Below, piece by piece: positions 48,636 to 55,104 of a stretch of DNA of 64,000 nt. The DNA comes from Xenophilus azovorans DSM 13620. Its GTDB lineage: Bacteria > Pseudomonadota > Gammaproteobacteria > Burkholderiales > Burkholderiaceae_C. Location: the NCBI RefSeq assembly GCF_000745855.1, contig NZ_JQKD01000005.1, positions 62,001 through 126,000 of the forward strand, read 5' to 3'. Position numbers and translations under genes: made by a program. The stretch's first letter is position 1. Every line of letters starts with the position of its first letter. The notes beneath the pieces were generated by a model that was not told the DNA's origin, ran no database searches, and saw nothing but the letters and a program-made list of their open reading frames with translations.

Positions 48636-48988
48636 GCAGGTCTCCTGGGAGTGAGGGTACGAAAAGGTTCATGGGCGGCGACACATATCGCGCCCCGGCG
48701 CTTGAATTTCCGACGCAATGATCGGCGGGGCCGGCAGGGCAGTCCAATGCCATTATTCGGGTCATTAATTCCGACAGCGGAACAATGGAGCACGGCAAAC
48801 CGCAAGATGGGCCGACACACATTCATATCTGTGGAGCAACAAGCCAGCACACGTCAGCATTTGTCCCTGGTACGACTGAAAGCGCGCCTGACCGGCAGCC
48901 ACTTTCCCGCACCAGATGACAGGAAAGCACAGGGCGCTCCATGGCAGGGTTCGCGGTGACTGCACCAGCGTCAGCTACACGCTCAGCG
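48636..48988. other. 353-base gap holding the scar of a duplicated SDR module
   Basis: The left part carries the promoter region of the hydrolase gene. From 48802 on, the sequence parallels 59942-60112, the region upstream of the second SDR gene: CGCAAGA, ACACATTCATA.CTG, GAGCAACAA.CC, ATTTGTCCCTGGT and GAAAGCACAGGG. It ends in an ATG at 48941 that corresponds to that SDR's start codon. Confidence 0.7.
48941..48975 (+). pseudogene. remnant of a short-chain dehydrogenase (start and last codons only)
   Basis: ATGGCAGG corresponds to the start ATGGCACG of the SDR at 60107, and TGCACCAGCGTC corresponds to its end TACACCAGCGTC. Everything in between (about 700 bases) is missing. The sequence after the scar again follows the other module into the LysR 3' end (CGCCAGTTG.../CTGCCAGTTG..., GCTCAACC). 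So an SDR gene convergent with the LysR gene was deleted here. Confidence 0.65.
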
Positions 48989-49936
48989 TCAGGCAACTGC
49001 CAGTTGGAGATACGTTCGCTCAACCTTGCCCTGAGTGGGTGGTGTGTAATTTGTGCATTCTCGGATGAGCTGCGTGAATCGCTCGATGACGGTCGACGAC
49101 TCGGTGGCGCGGTGCGCGATGGCAAGCTCGACCGCCGCTGAAGCTTCCAGAAGAGGGCGGAAAACGACTCCCTGTGCCACCAGCTTCGTCACATGTGCAG
49201 GTAGCAGGGTGATCCCCACCCCTTCCGCGACGAAGCCGAGCATGATCTGCATCTCGCCAGTTTCTTGGGCGACGGCTGGATTGAACCCCGCGGAGTTGCA
49301 GACGCGTATCACTTGGTCATACAGGCCGCAGCGCTTGGATCTTGGGGATAGTACAAACGCCTCACTAGTCAGCTCGGCGAGCGAGATCGGGTTTCTCCCA
49401 GCCAGCCGGTGACCTTCGCTCATGCAGACGACCAGTGGTTCGCTAAGGATCGGGGTGGCTCGGAGGGCCGTGTCGTAGATGGGTGGCACGACAAATCCGA
49501 GGTCGATCTTTGAGTTCTTGAGGGCACTGGCCTGCTCGTCCGTGACCATCTCGACAAGTCGCAGCGAAACCCCAGGAAATTCCTCTTTGAACTGCTTCAT
49601 GGCGCGCGGAAGCATATCCATGGCCGACGACGCCTCGTAGCCCACCACCAGTTCCTGTGTGAGCCCGACCGCCGCCTGGCGGGCGCGCTCGATCGAATTG
49701 CCGAACTGAGAGGCCACCAAATAGGCTTCCTTCAGGAAGACTTCTCCCACCACGGTGAGTGCAACGCTGCGAGTGGTACGCCGAATCAGTTCGGCTCCAA
49801 GGTACTCCTCAAGTTGCTGGATCATGCGCGTGACGGGCGGTTGCGTGGTGTGCAGCCGATCGGCACCCTTCACGAAGCTCAGCTCCTCGGCCACGGCTAT
49901 GAAGCACTCAATGTGTCTAAGGTCTATGCGCGACAT
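48989..49936 (-). CDS. LysR-family transcriptional regulator
   Basis: 315 residues. The winged helix-turn-helix is at residues 1-60: RIDLRHIECFIAVAEELSFV, then GADRLHTTQPPVTRMIQQLE. The effector domain starts near 90 (LTQELVVGYEASSAMDMLPR). It resembles BenM/CatM-type regulators that respond to aromatic acids or their products, which is an inference from the TTQPPVTRMIQQLE pattern. Its former partner SDR next door is deleted. It is divergent from the molybdoenzyme operon across a 640-base gap and may control that. Confidence 0.9.
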   Translation of the reverse strand: MSRIDLRHIECFIAVAEELSFVKGADRLHTTQPPVTRMIQQLEEYLGAELIRRTTRSVALTVVGEVFLKEAYLVASQFGNSIERARQAAVGLTQELVVGYEASSAMDMLPRAMKQFKEEFPGVSLRLVEMVTDEQASALKNSKIDLGFVVPPIYDTALRATPILSEPLVVCMSEGHRLAGRNPISLAELTSEAFVLSPRSKRCGLYDQVIRVCNSAGFNPAVAQETGEMQIMLGFVAEGVGITLLPAHVTKLVAQGVVFRPLLEASAAVELAIAHRATESSTVIERFTQLIRECTNYTPPTQGKVERTYLQLAVA

Positions 49937-50576
49937 GCTTGTCTCCAGTCAGGGCGTGTACCCCTTGTCGTCGTTCCGCGTCTGCGCGCGGTGATTTCTC
50001 GCGTCGGGTGTGGTGCGCCAATCATCCGTGCCTAGGTGTCGGGACTGACCCTAGCCCATTTTGAACCCCCAAACAACGACAAGCTACGCTAATTTAATTA
50101 TATCAATGTATAGATAGAAGTGATGGATTGGTGAAGGCGGCCTTCTTGGCGGACGAGGGGAGTGCGGCGGTGCAACACCAGTGTTCACTTATGTGCTTGG
50201 TGTATTACTGCCTGCATATTGAGAAATTGTGTTTCGCGAGGGTCGTCTTTACGATCCGCCGATCGCGAGGCAACGCGCCGGTCTGCGCTCGAGTCAGAGG
50301 CAGCGAAGCAATGCAAACGGCGAAGACAGCCGGACCAAGGAGACAACCATGAACAACTGCCCACGAGGGTGCCTGGAGCAGCCCCAATGCACGCTTGAGT
50401 CAGCAGTGCGCTGCGAAAGGGTTCCGAGCAACAGTGACAGTGGCCTGCCACTGAGGCGGCTGGCTGCCGTGTCGCGAGCGGGGCTTGCTCAGGTCCTTCC
50501 TGTCCTCCGCCTTGGCGCAAGCCCCGAGTTGATCTACCCGTAGACGTCGGCCGAATCCATACTTTACGACCACCAC
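49937..50576. other. 640-base control region between LysR and the molybdoenzyme operon
   Basis: An AT-rich stretch at 50085-50120 (AATTTAATTATATCAATGTA then TAGATAG) stands out against GC-rich flanks and contains TATC-N8-GATA (50101-50116), a possible LysR site. A 64-codon frame with a strong ribosome-binding site lies at 50349. The remainder holds no convincing gene. The molybdoenzyme start has only a weak ribosome-binding site. Confidence 0.45.
50349..50543 (+). CDS. possible small protein upstream of the molybdoenzyme
   Basis: 64 codons starting MNNCPRGCLEQPQCTLES with AAGGAGACAACC before the ATG, the best ribosome-binding site in this gap. There is no recognisable domain and no membrane segment; four Cys lie in the first 22 residues. 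It may be a leader peptide, the stump of a lost gene, or chance. It ends 33 bases before the molybdoenzyme start. Confidence 0.3.
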   Translation: MNNCPRGCLEQPQCTLESAVRCERVPSNSDSGLPLRRLAAVSRAGLAQVLPVLRLGASPELIYP

Positions 50577-53552
50577 ATGCTCAAGCGAACTGCGCTCAAA
50601 ACCATCCTGCTCGCGCTGCCCCTTGCCATCCGTTTGGCGGCGAAGAAAAGCCAACCTGTTCGTGCCCGACTCGCCGGGGCCAATCGCGTGATTCAAGTGC
50701 GCCTCAGGGACGGCAGCCTAGCCCACCACTATATCTTCAAGGCCGGACGGGTGCGTGGTCATGCCGGCCTGCATCCCAGCCCCGACGGCGAGATGGTGTT
50801 CAAGTCGGTCGACATGGCGTTGGCCATGCTGAACCCGTCGCCCGACTACGCCATCGTCATCGATGCGCTCAAGAACTTCAAGGTCACCGCTGGCGGAAAA
50901 GATGTTGCGCTGGTGTGGTTCGGTCGGCTGATGAGCGCCGTGGGAGCTGCCGGCTGGAAAGCCGGTGTAGAGCTGGGTGACGGTGTGGTGCGATACACCA
51001 ACCTGACCAATGGCGGGCCGATCTACGTCGATGTCAAGGACGGGAAAATTCTGCGTACGGTACCCATCGATCTCAAAAGCGAGGACGCGCCGAGTTGGAC
51101 GATATCGGCGCGCGGGCGCCAGTTCAGCCCGGTCCGCAAGGCGCTCGTGAGTCCGCACGCGCTGAGCCTGAAGTCCATGGTCTATTCGGACAAGCGTCTG
51201 CTCTACCCGATGAAGCGCGTGGACTTCGATCCGACCGGTGAACGCAATGTGCAGAACCGGGGCAAGTCGGGTTACGTGCGGATTGGCTGGGATGAGGCGC
51301 TCGACATCGTCGCAGGCGAAATCCAGCGCATGAAGAAGGAACACGGCCTCGGTTCGATCGCGGTGTTCCATCCCGCGCATCACCAGTGGGGGAACCTGAA
51401 CTATTGGCTTTCGGCGCTGTTCCGCTTCAGCAACTTGATCGGGGCCACGAAGATGGGGTTCAGTCCGATCAGCTGGGAGGGTTGGTACTGGGGCGCAACT
51501 CACCACTTCGGAAACAACTTGCGCCTGGGTACTCCCGGCTTCTACGGCACGCTCGAGGACTGCCTCCAGCACGCGGACATGATCGTGTTCTGGTCCAGCG
51601 ATCCCGAAAGCACCAACGGCCTGTATGCCGGCTTCGAGGCGACACAACGGCGGCTCTGGGCGAAGGAACTCGGGATCGAGTTCGTGCACATCGATCCGCA
51701 CTTCAACAAGACGGCTCAGCTCCTCGGGGGCAAATGGATGCCCATCCGACCAGGCTCGGACCCGGCGCTGGCGCAGGCGATCATGTACCAGTGGATCGTC
51801 GATGACACCTACGACAAGGAATACGTCGAAAAGCGCACGACCGGGTTCGGCGAGTGGAAAGACTACTTGCTCGGCAAGAGCGACGGCGTGCCAAAGACCG
51901 CGGAATGGCAGGAGAAAGAGACTGGTATTCCGGCAAAGGATGTCCGCAGTCTCGCTCGTTGCTGGGGCCGCCGCAAGGTCTACCTCGGCGCTGGTGGGCT
52001 TGGCGCCGGCTTCGGTGGCGCATGCCGTTCGGCGACTGGGGACCAGTGGGCACGCTGCATGGTCCAGCTTCTTGCAATGCAGGGCTGGGGCAAGGAAGGC
52101 GTGAACTTCGGCAACCTGCAGTTTGGAACGCCGATGGACTTGAACTTTTATTTCCCGGGGTATGCCGATGGCGGCATCTCCGGCGACGTCATCAACACGG
52201 CTGCCGCCTTCCACAACTTCAACCGCATGCCGCATGTCGTGACGATGAATCCCAACAAGCAGATGATCCCGCGACAGCTCTTCCCCGAGGCGATCATCGA
52301 GGGGAAGTGTACGGGTCATCTCTGGGACGGCATGTCCATGGAGGGCCAGTTTCCCGCCTACCAGTATCCGCTCGAGGGCCACTCGCGGGTGCACATGCTC
52401 TACCGCTACGGCGGGTCCTCGCTCGGCACGGTGGCCAACTCGGCCCGGCTGATCGAAGCCTATCGGCATCCGTCGCTGGAATTCGTCGTCAACCAGTCGA
52501 TCTGGATGGAGAACGAGGTCCAGTTCGCCGACGTCATCTTGCCCGCCTGCACATCGCTGGAACGCTGGGACATCGCGGAGTCCGCCAATTGTGCGGGCTA
52601 CATCGTGCACAACCAGAACCAGCTCAATCACCGCATGGTCGTCATGCAGCACCAGTGCATCCAGCCCCTGGGTGAATCGAAGTCCGACTACGAGATATTC
52701 ACCGACGTACTTGCGCGACTCGGACTGGGCGCGTTGTTCTCGGAAGGTGGGTGTGACGACCTCACGTGGTGCAAGCGCATCTTCGATTCCTCCGATTTGC
52801 CGTCCCGCATCAGCTGGAAGGAGTTCCTCAAGAAGGGGTACTACGTGGTGCCGCCCGATCCGCCCAGCATGCCGACGCCAGTCGATATGCGGTGGTACGC
52901 AGAGGGGCGCCCCAAGGACGTACCCGAACCCAACCCGATGCCGGCACAGTACACGGAGGAATTCGGACGCGGACTGCCTACACAATCCGGCAAGTTTGAA
53001 TTCGTGCCGAGTACGCTGAGGCGGATCGAGTCGTCGGACCCAGGTCGTCCGGCCGTCAACCGGTACATCCCTCCCTGGGAAGGGCATGGCACCGACGGGC
53101 TTGCCCAACGGTATCCACTTCAATTGCTGACCGCTCACCCGGCGTACAGCTTCCATACGTACGGCGACGGCAAGAACAGCACGATCAATGACATCGAGGA
53201 TCATCGCATCACGGTGGACGGACGGGCTTACTGGGTGCTGCGCGTGAGTCCGAAGGACGCAGAGTCACGTGGCCTTCGTCCGCATGACTTGGTGCGTGTC
53301 TTTAATGACCGCGGGGCGGTCATCTGTGCTGTAGACGTGATGCCTTTGATGTTCGGAGGCGTGGTCAAGGCGTTCGAATCATGCGCGGTGTTTGAAATGG
53401 TAGAGACACCGAATGGGCCGGTCGACCTCGGCGGTTGCCTGAATCTGTTGACTCCGGGCCGTTCGATCAGCGCCACCGCTCAGGGCATCGCGCCCAACTC
53501 ATGCCTGGTCGAGATCGAGAAGTGGGATCGCGTTGTTCTGGAGGCGGCATGA
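50577..53552 (+). CDS. molybdopterin oxidoreductase, transhydroxylase-like, with an SCP2-like N-terminal domain
   Basis: 991 residues. Residues 35-125 (VIQVRLRDGSLAHHYIFKAG ... GGKDVALVWFGRLM) have the strand-helix layout and key spacing of SCP2-type sterol/lipid carrier domains. The rest matches the large subunit of pyrogallol-phloroglucinol transhydroxylase, a bis-MGD enzyme of the DMSO-reductase family. RLLYPMKRVDFDP, HPAHHQWGNLNYW, SWEGWYWGATHHFGNN, IVFWSSDPESTNGLYAGFEA and HIDPHFNKTA are visible. There is no N-terminal CxxC iron-sulfur motif, as in that enzyme, and no twin-arginine signal, so it should be cytoplasmic. Ser 299 (SWEGW) fits the Mo ligand and His 268 the active-site His, but the residue before the Ser is Ile where the Pelobacter enzyme has Asp (from memory). 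A different reaction is likely. Its stop overlaps the Fe-S gene start. Confidence 0.85.
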   Translation: MLKRTALKTILLALPLAIRLAAKKSQPVRARLAGANRVIQVRLRDGSLAHHYIFKAGRVRGHAGLHPSPDGEMVFKSVDMALAMLNPSPDYAIVIDALKNFKVTAGGKDVALVWFGRLMSAVGAAGWKAGVELGDGVVRYTNLTNGGPIYVDVKDGKILRTVPIDLKSEDAPSWTISARGRQFSPVRKALVSPHALSLKSMVYSDKRLLYPMKRVDFDPTGERNVQNRGKSGYVRIGWDEALDIVAGEIQRMKKEHGLGSIAVFHPAHHQWGNLNYWLSALFRFSNLIGATKMGFSPISWEGWYWGATHHFGNNLRLGTPGFYGTLEDCLQHADMIVFWSSDPESTNGLYAGFEATQRRLWAKELGIEFVHIDPHFNKTAQLLGGKWMPIRPGSDPALAQAIMYQWIVDDTYDKEYVEKRTTGFGEWKDYLLGKSDGVPKTAEWQEKETGIPAKDVRSLARCWGRRKVYLGAGGLGAGFGGACRSATGDQWARCMVQLLAMQGWGKEGVNFGNLQFGTPMDLNFYFPGYADGGISGDVINTAAAFHNFNRMPHVVTMNPNKQMIPRQLFPEAIIEGKCTGHLWDGMSMEGQFPAYQYPLEGHSRVHMLYRYGGSSLGTVANSARLIEAYRHPSLEFVVNQSIWMENEVQFADVILPACTSLERWDIAESANCAGYIVHNQNQLNHRMVVMQHQCIQPLGESKSDYEIFTDVLARLGLGALFSEGGCDDLTWCKRIFDSSDLPSRISWKEFLKKGYYVVPPDPPSMPTPVDMRWYAEGRPKDVPEPNPMPAQYTEEFGRGLPTQSGKFEFVPSTLRRIESSDPGRPAVNRYIPPWEGHGTDGLAQRYPLQLLTAHPAYSFHTYGDGKNSTINDIEDHRITVDGRAYWVLRVSPKDAESRGLRPHDLVRVFNDRGAVICAVDVMPLMFGGVVKAFESCAVFEMVETPNGPVDLGGCLNLLTPGRSISATAQGIAPNSCLVEIEKWDRVVLEAA

Positions 53553-54055
53553 GCAAGTGGAATCTGATCATTGACGTCGACCTGTGCTGCAACTGCGGCA
53601 ACTGCTCGCTCGCGATCAAGGACGAGTATGTCGGCAACACGTTTCCCGGGTACGCCGCGAGTCAGCCCTTGCACGGCTCTGAGTGGTTCCGGGTCGATCG
53701 TCATGTCCGGGGCGAGGGCACGCACGTGGATGTCACCTACATCCCGAAGACATGCAACCACTGCGATGACGCGCCGTGCTTGAAGAAAGGCGAGGGCGCA
53801 GTCAAGAAGCGGGACGATGGGATCGTGATCATCGACGAGATCGCGGCCAAAGGGCGCAAGGACCTGGTACCTGTCGGCAACACTGTCCGACTGGACCAAC
53901 CCGAACTACAAGTTCCACCAGCGGATCATCGATCGGACCAAGGTGCCGCTGACCCGGTTCACGCCGGACGCGATGGCGGGCGAAGGAGCGCGCTGACGTG
54001 TTCGCGCTCCTCGACTCCATCGGCGCGGCGCGCAGGCCGGGCTCGGTTCTCCTGA
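53549..54055 (+). pseudogene. truncated iron-sulfur subunit of the molybdoenzyme
   Basis: The frame starts at an ATG overlapping the large-subunit stop (ATGA). The first 106 or so residues are authentic: MSKWNLIIDVDLCCNCGNCS with one Cys cluster and TYIPKTCNHCDDAPCLKKGE with the start of a second, as in the small subunit of transhydroxylase/DmsB-type proteins. After GRKDLV (about 53868) the frame runs into unrelated sequence for 62 residues to a stop at 54055 inside the next gene. The second half of the ferredoxin-like domain, with the remaining Cys ligands, is gone. The subunit can hold at most one or two clusters and is probably non-functional. Confidence 0.8.
53871..53996 (+). pseudogene. 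C-terminal remnant of another gene, fused at the deletion point
   Basis: In a different frame from the Fe-S gene, 53871-53996 reads LSATLSDWTNPNYKFHQRII, then DRTKVPLTRFTPDAMAGEGA, R and a stop. It has normal coding character and ends two bases before the next gene's start. In related clusters the gene preceding a YCF48-type protein and an MMPL transporter is often a DUF1329 protein with a TP-containing C-terminus. That identity is a guess from gene order. Confidence 0.55.
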
Positions 54056-55104
54056 TGTTGGTCATGTTGCTGACCTGCTGGCCCTCCGCACAGGCCGCCC
54101 TGGAGGACGTGCTGGCTCGTCCCTCGATGACGAGCGCGAAGGCCGTGCAGGCGGCCATGCTGTCGGTGGGGCGCGCAGGAAGCCGCCTGGTGGCTGTTGG
54201 TGAGCGCGGCATCGTGCTGGTCTCGGACTCGAACGGCCAACAATGGAAACAAGTCGCGACCCCGGTCAGCGTCACGCTGACCGCCGTGAACTTTCCCGAT
54301 GCCCGACACGGCTACGCTGTTGGCCATGGAGGCGTGGTGCTTGCTTCCGCGGATGGCGGACTGAGCTGGAGGCGCATCCTTGATGGGCGTCAGGCGGCCG
54401 GCCTGATGCTGGTGGACGCCGAATCGCGCACGGACCTCGATGACCCCGAGCGACTCGCACTCGTGGGTGAGGCCAAGAGACTCGTCGAAGATGGTCCCGA
54501 CAAGCCGTTTCTCGACGTGCGCTTCAGCGATCAGAAGAACGGCCTGATCGTGGGCGCGTTCGGCATGGCATTGACCACGGAAGACGGTGGTGTCCATTGG
54601 AAGCCGATCGGTCACCGCATCCCGAACCCGAAGCGCAAGCATTTGTACCGGATCGTGGTCCACAAGGATCTGCTCTGGCTGGCTGGAGAGCAAGGCGCGC
54701 TGTTCTTCAGTCGGGACGGTGGCCGCTCCTTTGAGGAAATGGCTCTTCCCTATGCCGGAACGCTGTTCGGCCTGGTGGCTGCTTCCGAGAGCGAATGGTT
54801 GGTGTACGGGCTGCGCGGGAACGTGTTCCGTACGTCCGATGCTGGCTCGACGTGGACGAAACTCGCCAATGCCGAGGCCACGAGCGTCACCCACGGTCAA
54901 CTGCTGTCGGACGGACGCGTTGTCCTGATCGATCAAGCCGGTCGCGTCCTGGTCGAGAGCGTGTCTGGTAGCGGACTCACTGCACTGGGCAAGGACGATC
55001 TTCCATCACTGAACGCGGTCGTTCAGGCCCCGGACGGCTCACTTGTGATGGCTACGTTGCGAGGCATGGTGCGCCGATCAACTGCTTCGTCGGGTAAACC
55101 ATGA
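53998..55104 (+). CDS. YCF48/BNR-type beta-propeller protein
   Basis: 368 residues from a GTG at 53998, with GAAGGAG upstream. A hydrophobic signal (SVLLMLVMLLTCWPSAQAAL) directs export. At least five propeller blades are visible by the repeated pattern GxRGIVLVSDSNGQQWKQV, GHGGVVLASADGGLSWRRI, GAFGMALTTEDGGVHWKPIG, GEQGALFFSRDGGRSFEEM and GLRGNVFRTSDAGSTWTKL. Proteins of this kind, related to the photosystem assembly factor Ycf48, are encoded next to MMPL transporters in many hydrocarbon and steroid degraders. A role as a periplasmic partner of that transporter is inferred. The next start overlaps its stop (ATGA). Confidence 0.85.
   Translation: MFALLDSIGAARRPGSVLLMLVMLLTCWPSAQAALEDVLARPSMTSAKAVQAAMLSVGRAGSRLVAVGERGIVLVSDSNGQQWKQVATPVSVTLTAVNFPDARHGYAVGHGGVVLASADGGLSWRRILDGRQAAGLMLVDAESRTDLDDPERLALVGEAKRLVEDGPDKPFLDVRFSDQKNGLIVGAFGMALTTEDGGVHWKPIGHRIPNPKRKHLYRIVVHKDLLWLAGEQGALFFSRDGGRSFEEMALPYAGTLFGLVAASESEWLVYGLRGNVFRTSDAGSTWTKLANAEATSVTHGQLLSDGRVVLIDQAGRVLVESVSGSGLTALGKDDLPSLNAVVQAPDGSLVMATLRGMVRRSTASSGKP

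Noticed and set aside
53997-54055. The last 20 codons of the Fe-S frame running into the beta-propeller gene
   Set aside because: They overlap a well-supported start and signal peptide in another frame; they are junk after the deletion point.
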